Shown in pieces: positions 55,059 through 63,436 of a DNA stretch of 64,000 nucleotides. Source of the DNA: Saccharothrix sp. NRRL B-16314 (GTDB taxonomy: Bacteria; Actinomycetota; Actinomycetes; Mycobacteriales; Pseudonocardiaceae); contig NZ_JNXC01000009.1 of assembly GCF_000716595.1 (NCBI RefSeq), positions 1 to 64,000 on the forward strand. The letters are read 5' to 3'. The first letter of the stretch is position 1; every line of letters begins with the position of its first letter. Position numbers and translations under genes: made by a program. The notes beneath the pieces were generated by a model. That model was not told the DNA's origin. It was given only the letters and a program-made list of their open reading frames with translations, and ran no database searches.

Positions 55059-56156
55059 TCAGTCCATCACGAGTACGGGCTTGATGGCCCGGCCTTCCAG
55101 TGACGCCTGCTCGGCTTCGTTGACCTCGGCGAACGGGAAGTTCTCCAGCATGCGGTCGAAGGGGAACCGCCCGTCGCGCCAGAGCTGGATCAGGTGGGGG
55201 ATGAAGGTCTGCGGGTCGGCGTCGCCCTCGACCACCGAGACGAGCTGCTTGCCGTTCAGCGTGTGCCCGCCGAGCACGACGTCGCCGGCCTGGATGCCGA
55301 CGGAGGCGCAGATCCCCCGCGACCGCATGCTCTGCACGGCGGACACGATGACGGCGGGCACCCCGGTCGTGTCGATGCTGTAGTGCGTGCCTTGGTCGGT
55401 GAGCTTCCGGATCTCGGCCACGACGGCCTCGTTGTCGCCGCCCAGGATCGTCGTCGTGGCGCCGAGTTCGGCCGCCAGTTCGAGCCGGGACGGGTGGAGG
55501 TCGACCGCGATGATCGACTCCGCGCCGGCCGCCTTCGCGGCGAGCAGCGCGGCGAGGCCGACCGAGCCGACGCCGAAGATGGCGACGGACGAACCGGGCT
55601 GCACGTCGAGCACGTTCAGCACGGTCCCGGCGCCGGTGATGATGCCGCAACCCAGCGGTGCCACCACGTCCAGCGGGAGGTCGCGGTCCACCACCACGGC
55701 GCTGCGCGCGTCGACCACGGTCCTGGTGGCGAACGTGGACTGGCCGAACCAGCGGGCCATGACGGGCTTGCCCTCGCCGTCGGTCGCCGTGGCGCCACCG
55801 GTGCCGAGCATCCCCAGGATGTTGCGCTGGAGGAAGGTCTCGCAGTACGCGGGGTGGTTTTCCGAGCACTGCGAACAAGTGCCGCAGTAGGCGAAGGTCA
55901 GCACGACGTGGTCGCCGACCTCGATCCCGGACACGTCCGAACCGATCCACTCAACCACGCCGGCGGCTTCGTGTCCGGTAATCATGGGCAACTTGTCCGC
56001 GAACTTCGGGTTTCGGGCAACCGCGTCGCTGTGGCAGAAGCCGGTCGCGGCCACCCGCACGACGATCTGATCTTCACCGGGGTGATCGAGGGTCACTTCC
56101 TCGATTGTGTAAGGCCGGTCACCGGCCCTGAGTACCGCGGCGGAAGCGCTGATCAT
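55059..56156 (-). CDS. Zinc-dependent medium-chain alcohol dehydrogenase (aryl/aldehyde type)
   Basis: The protein has 365 residues. Catalytic zinc ligands lie in GFCHSD (Cys, about residue 39) and GHEAAG (His), and structural zinc Cys lie in CGTCSQCSENHPAYC. The NAD-binding motif is AIFGVGSVGLAALLAAKAAGAE, followed by the acidic VDLHPSR that prefers NAD. The sequence group is that of benzyl/aryl-alcohol and NDMA-dependent-like dehydrogenases. It may oxidise a P450-made alcohol to an aldehyde or ketone, which would then be the aminotransferase substrate. The ATG at 56156 follows AGAGGATC. The first 46 residues of the longest open frame lie in the intergenic region and do not match the family. 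Confidence 0.87.
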   Translation of the reverse strand: MISASAAVLRAGDRPYTIEEVTLDHPGEDQIVVRVAATGFCHSDAVARNPKFADKLPMITGHEAAGVVEWIGSDVSGIEVGDHVVLTFAYCGTCSQCSENHPAYCETFLQRNILGMLGTGGATATDGEGKPVMARWFGQSTFATRTVVDARSAVVVDRDLPLDVVAPLGCGIITGAGTVLNVLDVQPGSSVAIFGVGSVGLAALLAAKAAGAESIIAVDLHPSRLELAAELGATTTILGGDNEAVVAEIRKLTDQGTHYSIDTTGVPAVIVSAVQSMRSRGICASVGIQAGDVVLGGHTLNGKQLVSVVEGDADPQTFIPHLIQLWRDGRFPFDRMLENFPFAEVNEAEQASLEGRAIKPVLVMD

Positions 56157-56816
56157 CGGTTGATCCTCTTCATAAAGTGTTTGGTGACAAGGGTCACGGA
56201 CGACAGGCACATTACTTGCCGCGGCGCGATCGGTGGGGTGGGTCGCGCAACACCGGTGGTGGAACGGGGAAGTCGGGCGCGGTCCACCGGGCACCGCTGG
56301 TGAAGCGACCGCGCCGGACAGTCACCGGTTCGCTCCCGGCACCGTGCCGGACTCGATCTACGACGGCAGGTCGCCGGGTCGACGCCGGCGGGGCGACGGC
56401 CGGAACCCGCGCTGTTCAAAGGGCTGCGACCGCGTCGAAAGCCGTTGTCCGCCCGTGCCGGCACGGGGATCGCGGTCCACGCGCCGCCGTCGCGGACCCG
56501 GTTCCGCGCGGTAGTTGTGAACGCCCGTCGGCGGTCCGCCGGTGGTGCCGCGAGTGCCTTCGGCTTTCCGATGCGGGGATGTCACATCGGCCCTCCCGAA
56601 CCGTTCCTTTGAGGACAATGGAGTCCGTGTGGCCGGCCGGATCCGGCGAATCCTCCGCCGAACGACGGCTGTAGTATGGTCCGGGCTCTGGGGTTGGGTG
56701 TCATCCACCGACCCGGGCCTGCGGGCGCGGATTCGCGCGAAACCGGCGGAATCCGCTACGAGGCACGACTTACCGGACTCTCACGACTTACCGGACTCTG
56801 GGGGAAGAGAAGCGCC
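56157..56816. other. Divergent non-coding region between the dehydrogenase and KASIII-like genes
   Basis: No gene is supported in these 660 bp. Next to the dehydrogenase start is a small palindrome, GTGAC-AAGG-GTCAC (56184-56197). The middle has no clear structure. Close to the KASIII-like start is a perfect 18-bp tandem duplication listed separately. Two divergent promoters are expected here, but hexamers could not be fixed with confidence. Confidence 0.55.
56764..56799. repeat. Perfect 18-bp direct tandem repeat before the KASIII-like gene
   Basis: CACGACTTACCGGACTCT occurs twice without spacer (56764-56781 and 56782-56799), ending 17 bp before the GTG start and immediately before the GGGGGAAGAGA ribosome site. 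It lies in the likely leader of the gene. It could be a paired activator site, a leader structure or a replication slip. Confidence 0.85.
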
Positions 56817-57803
56817 GTGGCTATTGGCATCTTAGGCACTGGATCTTACGTGCCAGAGCGGGTTGTGACGAACGACGACATCGTCGCGTTGGTGCCCGAC
56901 GCGGCACCTGAGTGGATCCTGCGCAAGACCGGGATCGAGACGCGGCGCTGGGCCGCCGCGGACGAGGCGACGTCCGACCTCGCGGCGCACGCGGCGCGGC
57001 GGGCGCTGGAGCACGCGGGGCTCCCGGTCGAGCGGATCGACCACCTGATCGTCTCGACGTCGACCGGCGACTTCCCGCAGCCGCCGACCGCGACCCTCGT
57101 GCAGCACCTCATCGGTGCGACGGGCGCGGCGTGCCTCGACATCAACGTCGTCTGCGCCGGTTTCGTCTACGGCCTGGAGCTGGCCCGCGCCCTCGTCGGT
57201 GCCAGGCCCGGTTCGCACGCGCTGGTGATCGGCGCCGACCTGTACTCGCGCATCCTGAACTTCGACGACCGCCGCACGTCCGTGCTGCTGGGCGACGGTG
57301 CGGGTGCCGCGGTCATCGGCGAGGTCCCCGACGGGCAGGGGTTCATCGACATCGACCTCAGCAGCTACGGTGACGCGCAGGACCTCATCAAGGTGGAGGC
57401 GGGCGGCAGCCGGAACCCGGCGACCGTCGAGACGGTCGCGAACGGCGGGCACCTCTTCACCATGCAGGGCCGCGGTGTCCGCGACTTCGTCATGGACAAC
57501 CTCCCGCCCATCCTGGAGAAGCAGCTCTCGCGCGTCGGCCTGACGACCGAGGACGTGGACTGCTTCGTGCCGCACCAGGCCAACGGCGTGCTGCTGCGCG
57601 AACTGGTCGAGCGCTGCAACCTGGGCAGCGCGCACACCCACCTCGTGGTGGAGAAGTACGGCAACGTCGGCAGCGCCTCGGTTCCGGTCGCGCTGGACGA
57701 CGCCGTCCAGTCCGGACGGATCAAGGACGGTGACCTGGTGCTGCTGGCCGGTTTCGGTGGCGGCATGTCGGTCGGCTCCGGTCTGATCCGGTGGTCGTCG
57801 TGA
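56817..57803 (+). CDS. KAS III-like acetoacetyl-CoA synthase (NphT7-like)
   Basis: The enzyme probably condenses malonyl-CoA with acetyl-CoA to acetoacetyl-CoA. The protein has 328 residues, almost exactly the length of NphT7. The triad is Cys113 (NVVCAGFVYG), His253 (VPHQANGVLL) and Asn283 (YGNVGSAS). ALVIGADLYSRILNFDDRRTSVLLGDGAGA and the ending LVLLAGFGGGM closely follow NphT7 as recalled. The first codons are unusual for the locus (GCT ATT GGC ATC TTA), including TTA at codon 6. GGGGAAGAG precedes the GTG. The next gene, for 3-hydroxybutyryl-CoA dehydrogenase, overlaps the end, which supports a C4-CoA pathway. A chain-priming KAS III role for the PKS is an alternative. Confidence 0.85.
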   Translation: MAIGILGTGSYVPERVVTNDDIVALVPDAAPEWILRKTGIETRRWAAADEATSDLAAHAARRALEHAGLPVERIDHLIVSTSTGDFPQPPTATLVQHLIGATGAACLDINVVCAGFVYGLELARALVGARPGSHALVIGADLYSRILNFDDRRTSVLLGDGAGAAVIGEVPDGQGFIDIDLSSYGDAQDLIKVEAGGSRNPATVETVANGGHLFTMQGRGVRDFVMDNLPPILEKQLSRVGLTTEDVDCFVPHQANGVLLRELVERCNLGSAHTHLVVEKYGNVGSASVPVALDDAVQSGRIKDGDLVLLAGFGGGMSVGSGLIRWSS

Positions 57804-58681
57804 ACGACGTCCAGCGGGTCGGTGTGGTGGGCTGCGGGCAGATGGGCGCCGGTTTCACCGAGATCTGCGCGCGCCAGGGCCTGGACGTCCTCGTCTTCGC
57901 GTCCAGCGAGGCTTCGGTGGCCCGTGGTCGGGAGCGGCTGGAGCGCTCGCTCGACCGCCTGGTGCAGAAGGAGAAGATCGACGGCGCCGAGCGCGACGCC
58001 GTCCTCGGCCGGGTGGCTTTCTCGACGGAGCTGAAGGATCTTCACGATCGCGACTTCGTGCTGGAAGCGATCGGGGAGAGCCTGGCGGACAAGACCACCG
58101 TGTTCGCCACGCTCGACGCGGCGATCGAGGACCCGGCGGCCGTGCTCGCGTCGACCACCTCCTCCATCCCGATCATGAAGATCGCCGCGGCCACCTACAA
58201 CCCGGGCCGGGTCGTCGGCGTGCACCTGTTCAACCCGGTCCAGGTGATGCCGCTGGCGGAGGTGATCGGCTCCCTGCGCACCTCGGAGGCGACGCTCGCC
58301 AGGACCGTCTCGTTCATCGGGGACACCCTCGGCAAGAAGGTGGTGCGGGCCAAGGACCAGACCGGGTTCATGGTCAACACCCTGTTCGTGCCGTACCTGA
58401 TGTCGGCGGTGCGGATGCTGGACGCGGGCGTCGCGACCGCGGAGGACATCGACCGCGGCATGACCGGCGGCTGCGGCCACCCCATGGGACCGCTCGCGCT
58501 CTGCGACCTCATCGGCCTCGACACCGTCGTCGCCGTCGGGGAAGCGATGTACGAGGAGACCAAGGAACCGCTGCACGCACCGGCGCCGCTGCTGCTCCGG
58601 ATGATCGAGGGCGGTTTCCTCGGTCGCAAGAGCGGGCGCGGCTTCTACGAGTACCCGACGGGTTCCGGCAAGCGCGCCTGA
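57800..58681 (+). CDS. 3-hydroxybutyryl-CoA dehydrogenase
   Basis: The enzyme reduces acetoacetyl-CoA to 3-hydroxybutyryl-CoA. The protein has 293 residues. The Rossmann motif is at the N-terminus (VGVVGCGQMGAGFTEICARQGLDVLVF). STTSSIPIMKIAAAT and the catalytic GVHLFNPVQVMPLAEVI (His) follow, then the C-terminal domain with GFMVNTLFVPYLMSAVRML and the typical end LGRKSGRGFYEYP. The GTG at 57800 overlaps the KASIII-like stop (GTGA); an upstream GTG at 57791 is possible. It is the second step from acetyl-CoA to ethylmalonyl-CoA. A crotonase for the next dehydration is not found in the window. Confidence 0.92.
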   Translation: MNDVQRVGVVGCGQMGAGFTEICARQGLDVLVFASSEASVARGRERLERSLDRLVQKEKIDGAERDAVLGRVAFSTELKDLHDRDFVLEAIGESLADKTTVFATLDAAIEDPAAVLASTTSSIPIMKIAAATYNPGRVVGVHLFNPVQVMPLAEVIGSLRTSEATLARTVSFIGDTLGKKVVRAKDQTGFMVNTLFVPYLMSAVRMLDAGVATAEDIDRGMTGGCGHPMGPLALCDLIGLDTVVAVGEAMYEETKEPLHAPAPLLLRMIEGGFLGRKSGRGFYEYPTGSGKRA

Positions 58682-58709
58682 ATCCGGTGGTGCGGCCGGC
58701 AACGGCAGG

Positions 58710-58745
58710 AGGCCCACTGGGCGGCTGGGGCCGCTCAGCGGGCCT
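58710..58745. terminator. Bidirectional hairpin terminator
   Basis: Arms AGGCCCACTGGGCGGC (58710-58725) and GCCGCTCAGCGGGCCT (58730-58745) pair along 16 positions with one mismatch and one G-U pair, around a 4-nt loop, followed by TTTGT. It lies between the converging dehydrogenase and second MBL-fold genes. Confidence 0.8.
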
Positions 58746-58766
58746 TTGTGCTCGATCCTGCGGGGA

Positions 58767-59717
58767 TCAGGGACGGAGAGGACCCGGGGCGGACCCGGAC
58801 TTCCAGGACTCCTCCAGTTCCATCATCTGGCGCAGCACGTCGAGCCCGGCGGGCGTGCCGTCGCCGTTGAGCTCCCGGTAGACGGCGCCGATGTTGAGGA
58901 TCACGCGCTCGGGGTGGTCGAGGTCGGCGAACGGGCCGAAGTCGAACTCCCGCGCCGCCTCAAGGGCCGACATGCCCCGCTCGCGGGTCGATGTGGCGTG
59001 GGCCTTGAGGCTTTCGAAGTAGTCGCGGACCCCGACCACCTCGGACCTGCCGCCGACCGGCCCGTGACCGGGGACGACCGTCTCGACGTCGAGGTCGAGG
59101 ATCACGTCGCAGGCGCGGATGCAGTTGTCGACGGGTCCACTGTGGATCACGCCGTGCCCGCCGAACACGAGCACGTCACCGGCGAACACGACCCGTTCGT
59201 CGGGGACGTGCACGATCACGTCGCCCGTCGTGTGCGCGGGACCGACCTCGATCAATCGCACGGTCCGCGTGCCGACCGCCAGCTCCGACTCGCCGTCGAA
59301 AGTGGTCGACGGGTAAGTCGGGGTGATGCCGGAGAAATCGAAGTGCTCCAGCAGGACGCGCAACTGCGGGTCGGCCAGGAACTGGGCCGTGGTGTCCGGG
59401 CCGGCGTGGCGCATGGCCCGCGCCGCCTCGGTCGAGGAGACGATCTCGGCCCCCGTCACGAGCTCGTTCCCCCACCAGTGGTCACCGTCGTGGTGGGTGT
59501 TGACCAGGAACCGGATATCGGCCGTCGGCAATGCCCCGGCGATCGCCGACAACATCCGCCGGGTCTGGTCGAGGGTGTACATCGTGTCCACCAGCAACGC
59601 CTCGTCGCCACTGCACACCAGGCCCGCGTTGTTGTACCCGATGGCGCAGCTGCCCTGCAGGTAGGCGTAGGTCTCGGGGGCGAGCCGGTGCACGCCGGTG
59701 GTGTAGGGAACGGGCAC
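58767..59717 (-). CDS. MBL-fold metallo-hydrolase, paralogue 2
   Basis: The protein has 316 residues. It is a full-length paralogue of the protein at 45209-46153, from PYTTGVHRLAPETYAYLQG to VILNIGAVYRELNGDGTP. It has the same metal motif NTHHDGDHWWGN with Asp in place of the second His, and also GPAHTTGDVIVH, FAGD and VPGHGPVGG. Differences are concentrated around residues 85-130. The GTG at 59717 follows AAGGAGTTCTT. It marks the right edge of the cluster and is divergent from the peptide importer, with a perfect palindrome in the shared control region. Two diverged copies in one cluster suggest two related hydrolytic steps, or one biosynthetic and one protective role. Confidence 0.82.
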   Translation of the reverse strand: MPVPYTTGVHRLAPETYAYLQGSCAIGYNNAGLVCSGDEALLVDTMYTLDQTRRMLSAIAGALPTADIRFLVNTHHDGDHWWGNELVTGAEIVSSTEAARAMRHAGPDTTAQFLADPQLRVLLEHFDFSGITPTYPSTTFDGESELAVGTRTVRLIEVGPAHTTGDVIVHVPDERVVFAGDVLVFGGHGVIHSGPVDNCIRACDVILDLDVETVVPGHGPVGGRSEVVGVRDYFESLKAHATSTRERGMSALEAAREFDFGPFADLDHPERVILNIGAVYRELNGDGTPAGLDVLRQMMELEESWKSGSAPGPLRP

Positions 59718-59802
59718 AAGAACTCCTTGTCGGTGAATACCGGCGGACGAAGCGCAGTGTTTATCTGCCCATCAACTACCAGACCACCGCACCTGTGTGT
59801 GC

Positions 59803-59823
59803 CGTATAGGAGAACCCTATACG
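59803..59823. promoter_or_regulatory. Perfect palindrome CGTATAGG-N5-CCTATACG (TetR-type operator candidate)
   Basis: Two 8-bp arms separated by AGAAC form a perfect inverted repeat in the 316-bp divergent region between the second MBL-fold gene and the peptide-binding lipoprotein gene. It lies 86 bp upstream of the former and 210 bp upstream of the latter, and it is AT-rich compared with its surroundings. The size and symmetry fit a TetR-family dimer. The rest of the region shows no other clear feature. Confidence 0.65.
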
Positions 59824-60033
59824 CGGTGCTGGGAAACGGCTTGACCGTCCCATCGGGGTCCGGCATCATCGCCCGCGATGTCCGTGCGAAGCTCGTGTGC
59901 ACGGGCGTGTCCCGATTTCCGCGGGGAATTTCTCGAACTATTTCGATCAAGGCGATTGTCGCCTGCCGGCGTGCGCCGGCCTGTCGCAGTGGTGCGATCG
60001 GCGGTCGCGGCGCCGGATGGGGGGAGGACCGGA

Positions 60034-61626
60034 ATGTTCCAGTCGATCGGAAAACCCAGTCGGAGGAGGAGCGCCCTCGCCGCGGTCGCGGTGCTGGGCG
60101 TGGTCCTCGCCGGCTGCGGCGGTGGGGGCAAGGGGCCGGCGTCGTCCGAAGCGGCGAACGCGCCCGCGGACCCGAACGCCACGCTGCGCTTCAGCTTCGC
60201 CACCGACGCGAGCAAGAACTACGACCCGGTGACCGCGGCGAACCCGTTCGTCACCACGTTCCTGCTGCCCGCCTACGACCGCCTCCTGGACATCGACGCC
60301 AAGGGCAAGGTCGTCCCGATGCTCGCGGAGAAGACGGCGCTCTCCGACGACGGCCTCACGCTGACGCTGACGTTGCGCGAGGGCGTGGTCTTCCACGACG
60401 GCACGCCGTTCGACGCGACCGCGGTCAAGGCGAACATCGAGCGGGCCAAGACCGCCGAGCGCTCCACGTTGAAGCCCGAGCTCGCCGTCGTCACCGCGGT
60501 CGACGTGGTCGACCCGCGCACCGTCGCGCTGAAGCTGTCCGCGCCGGCCGCGTCGCTGCCCGCCCAGCTCGCCGACCGCGCGGGCATGATGGTCTCCCCG
60601 CAGGCCTTCGCCAAGCCCGACCTGGCCCTCGCGCCCGTCGGCACCGGGCCGTACCGGGTGGTCGAGGGCGGTCAGCCCGGCGTGCTGGTCGTCTACGAGC
60701 GCTTCGACGAGTACTGGAACGCCTCGACCACGGCCGAAGCGGTCAAGCGCATCGAGCTGCACATCCAGCTCAACCCGGAGACGCGCCTGCGGTCCACCGG
60801 CGCGGGTGAGTTCGACGCGACGATGATCAACCTCGACCAGTTCAAGGCCGCGTCCGACACCAAGTTGCAGGTGCTCTCGCAGCAGGGTGCCGGCGCGTTC
60901 CAGATCTACCTGAACATGAGCAAGAACCCGGCGCTGGCGAAGCCCGAGGTGCGGGCCGCGCTGTCGATGGCCCTGGACCGGAACGGGATCTCGCAGGCGC
61001 TCCTCGGCGGGCAGTGCACGCCGTCGGCGCAGATCTTCCCGAAGGACTACTGGGCCGCAGCGCCGGACCTCGGGCCGGACGCGGCGAAGTTCGACGTGGC
61101 CGCCGCCAAGCAGAAGCTCGCCGACGCCGGTTTCCCCGACGGCTTCACGATGTCGATGACGTCGGTCAACGTGGCGCCGTACTCGACGGTGACCGAGGCC
61201 GTCGCCGCGCAGCTGCGCGAGATCGGCGTGACCGTCGAGCTGAAGATCGCCGAGCCGGCGCAGGTGATGGCCGGGTTCGTCGCGCAGAAGAGCGTGGACT
61301 CCTACGTGTCGTTGTGGCCCGGCGCCGTCGACCCGGCGCAGACCGTCGCGTCGCTCTACCTCCCCGGCGGCCCGCTCAACCCGGGCGGCGCACCGGACGA
61401 GGAGATCACCCGGCTGGCTGCCGAGGGCCAGGCCACGCCGAACGGCGAGGCGCGGGAGAAGGTCTACCAGAAGATCGCGGCTCGCGCGGTGGCGGTGACC
61501 AGCCACCTGCCGATCTGCAGCGCGCCGCTGCTGCTGATGGCCTCGACCAAGGTCCGCGGTCTCACGTCCACCGTCGCCGGGGCGATCGACCTGCGCGCCG
61601 TCAAGATCGCCGGGAGTGCTCCCTGA
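60034..61626 (+). CDS. Peptide/nickel-type ABC importer binding lipoprotein (family 5)
   Basis: The protein has 530 residues. The signal ends in the lipobox VLAGC (Cys28), followed by Gly residues. The family 5 core is present: LRFSFATDASKNYDPVTAANPFVTTFLLPAYDRLL, LTLTLREGVVFHDGTPFDATAVKANIERAK, PVGTGPYRVVEGGQPGVLVVYERFDEYWN, VRAALSMALDRNGISQAL and KQKLADAGFPDGFTMSM. It binds an oligopeptide or other organic ligand outside the cell. GGGGAGG precedes the ATG. It leads an operon with two permeases and at least one ATPase. Its place next to the PKS cluster may be chance. Confidence 0.92.
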   Translation: MFQSIGKPSRRRSALAAVAVLGVVLAGCGGGGKGPASSEAANAPADPNATLRFSFATDASKNYDPVTAANPFVTTFLLPAYDRLLDIDAKGKVVPMLAEKTALSDDGLTLTLTLREGVVFHDGTPFDATAVKANIERAKTAERSTLKPELAVVTAVDVVDPRTVALKLSAPAASLPAQLADRAGMMVSPQAFAKPDLALAPVGTGPYRVVEGGQPGVLVVYERFDEYWNASTTAEAVKRIELHIQLNPETRLRSTGAGEFDATMINLDQFKAASDTKLQVLSQQGAGAFQIYLNMSKNPALAKPEVRAALSMALDRNGISQALLGGQCTPSAQIFPKDYWAAAPDLGPDAAKFDVAAAKQKLADAGFPDGFTMSMTSVNVAPYSTVTEAVAAQLREIGVTVELKIAEPAQVMAGFVAQKSVDSYVSLWPGAVDPAQTVASLYLPGGPLNPGGAPDEEITRLAAEGQATPNGEAREKVYQKIAARAVAVTSHLPICSAPLLLMASTKVRGLTSTVAGAIDLRAVKIAGSAP

Positions 61627-61631
61627 TCCGG

Positions 61632-62564
61632 GTGGTGATGGGTCGCCTGGCCGCACTGGTGCTGCTGGCGTGGGTCGTCTCGGTCGCGGTGTTCTCCTTG
61701 GCACTGCTCATCCCCGGCGACCCGACCAGCACGCTCTTGGGCGACCAGGCGACTCCCCAGCAGGTAGCGGCTCTGCGCGCGAGCCTCGGCCTGGACGACC
61801 CGGTGCTCGTCCGCTACGGCGACTGGCTCGGCGGGGCGCTGCGCGGTGACCTGGGCACGTCGATGCTCACCAGCTACGAGGTCACGCAGGCGATCTCGGA
61901 CCGGATCGGGGTCACCGTCTCGCTGGTCGTGCTGTCGCTCGTCGTCTCCGTCGTGGTCGGGTTGCTGATCGGCGTGGTCGCGGCGGTGCGGCAGGGCGGC
62001 CTGTTCGACCGGATCGCGCTGCTCACCTCCTCGGTGGGCATCGCGATGCCGAACTTCTGGCTCGGCCTGGTGCTGGTCACGTTCCTCGGCGCGGAGCTGG
62101 AGCTGTTCCCGACCAGCGGCTACGTCGACCTCGGTGAAGACCCGGGGCTGTGGGCCGCGCACCTGGTCCTGCCGGTCCTGACGCTCGCGGCCGGTGGCGC
62201 GGCGGAGATCGCGCGGCAGACGCGGGCGAGCGTGGCCGACACCCTGCAGCTGGACTTCGTGCGAACGCTGAACGCCAAGGGGCTTTCCCCGATCAGCGTG
62301 GTCGGCAAGCACGCCCTGCGGACGGCCCTGATCCCCGTGGTGACCGTGATCGGGTTGCAGGTCAGCCGGCTGTTCGGGCTGTCGGTACTGGTGGAGGCGG
62401 TGTTCGGGCTGCCGGGGATCGGATCGCTGATGGTGAGCGCGGTGTTCGAGCGCGACATCCCCGTGGTGCAGGGCACCGTCCTCGTGACCACCCTGGTGGT
62501 GGTCGTGGTGAACCTGCTCGTCGACCTGTCCTATCGCCGGCTCAACCCGAAGACGGCGGCATGA
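61632..62564 (+). CDS. Peptide-type ABC transporter permease (DppB-like)
   Basis: The protein has 310 residues from the GTG at 61632, with six membrane segments. Family marks are the first helix with VFSLALLIPGDPTSTLLG, then PVLVRYGDWLGGALRGDLGTSM, the coupling loop EIARQTRASVADTLQLDFVRTLNAKGLS and VVEAVFGLPGIG-like VLVEAVFGLPGIGSLMVSAV. The exact start is uncertain: a CTG at 61623 would overlap the upstream stop (CTGA), and an ATG at 61638 is also in frame. The stop overlaps the next gene (ATGA). Confidence 0.9.
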   Translation: MVMGRLAALVLLAWVVSVAVFSLALLIPGDPTSTLLGDQATPQQVAALRASLGLDDPVLVRYGDWLGGALRGDLGTSMLTSYEVTQAISDRIGVTVSLVVLSLVVSVVVGLLIGVVAAVRQGGLFDRIALLTSSVGIAMPNFWLGLVLVTFLGAELELFPTSGYVDLGEDPGLWAAHLVLPVLTLAAGGAAEIARQTRASVADTLQLDFVRTLNAKGLSPISVVGKHALRTALIPVVTVIGLQVSRLFGLSVLVEAVFGLPGIGSLMVSAVFERDIPVVQGTVLVTTLVVVVVNLLVDLSYRRLNPKTAA

Positions 62565-63436
62565 CCGTGGATGCGGAAGAAGACCGGCCGGAGTCCGCGT
62601 TGCGGGCGTTCCGCCGCCGGTTCGTGCGCAAGCGCCTCGCGGTCGGGATGGCGGTGGTGCTGGCGGTGCTGGTGCTGATCGCGGTCTTCGGCCCCTGGCT
62701 CACCCCGCAGGACCCCAACGCCCAGAAGCTGCTCGACCGGCTCGCCCCGCCCGGCGCGGAGCACTGGCTCGGCACCGACGACCTCGGCCGCGACGTCGCG
62801 TCGAGGTTGATCGTCGCCACCAGGGTCACCATCTACGCGGGCGCGCTGGCCACGGCCGTCAGCCTGGCGATCGGGCTGCCGTTCGGGCTGCTCGCCGGCT
62901 ACCTGCGCGGGTGGGTCGACGCCGTGCTCAGCCGGGTGGCGGACGCGCTGATGGCGATCCCGCCGCTGCTGTTCGCGCTGGCGATCCTCGCCGTGCTCGG
63001 CCGCGGCGTCACCAACGCGATGATCGCGGTAGGCGTGACGATGGCGCCGCAGTTCTACCGCGTGTCCCGTGGTGTGGCGCTGGCGATCCGCGAGGAGACC
63101 TTCATCGAGGCGGCGCGGTCCATCGGCTGCCCGACCACGCGGATCATGCGCACGCACGTGCTGCCCAACATGCTGTCGCCCTTGATCGTGCAGGTGTCGA
63201 TGACGATGGGCTTCGCGATCCTGATCGAGGCCAGTCTGTCGTTCCTCGGGCTCGGCGTGCAGGCGCCGGACGCGTCGTGGGGCTCGATGTTGCAGCGCTC
63301 CACCCAGTTCGCGGCCGAGGCGCCGTGGCTGGTGCTGCTGCCGGGTTTCGCGATCCTGCTCTCGGTGCTGGCGTTCAACACCGTGGGCGACGCCCTGCGC
63401 GACTCGGTCGGTCGCGAGAACCGGAGGCTCGGGTGA
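62561..63436 (+). CDS. Peptide-type ABC transporter permease (DppC-like)
   Basis: The protein has 291 residues. The charged N-terminal tail and RRRFVRKRLAVGMAVVLAVLVLIAVFGPWLTPQDPN start, then HWLGTDDLGRDVASRLIVATR, are diagnostic of DppC/OppC permeases. The coupling loop is EETFIEAARSIGCPTTRIMRTHVLPNMLSPLIV. The end has FLGLGVQAPDASWGSMLQ and NTVGDALRD. Its ATG overlaps the previous stop by 4 bp, and its own stop overlaps the ATPase GTG (GTGA). Confidence 0.92.
   Translation: MTVDAEEDRPESALRAFRRRFVRKRLAVGMAVVLAVLVLIAVFGPWLTPQDPNAQKLLDRLAPPGAEHWLGTDDLGRDVASRLIVATRVTIYAGALATAVSLAIGLPFGLLAGYLRGWVDAVLSRVADALMAIPPLLFALAILAVLGRGVTNAMIAVGVTMAPQFYRVSRGVALAIREETFIEAARSIGCPTTRIMRTHVLPNMLSPLIVQVSMTMGFAILIEASLSFLGLGVQAPDASWGSMLQRSTQFAAEAPWLVLLPGFAILLSVLAFNTVGDALRDSVGRENRRLG

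Noticed and set aside
61623..61631. CTG start for the DppB-like permease overlapping the upstream stop
   Set aside because: CTG starts exist in actinomycetes but are rare; GTG at 61632 or ATG at 61638 explain the gene without it. Not excluded.
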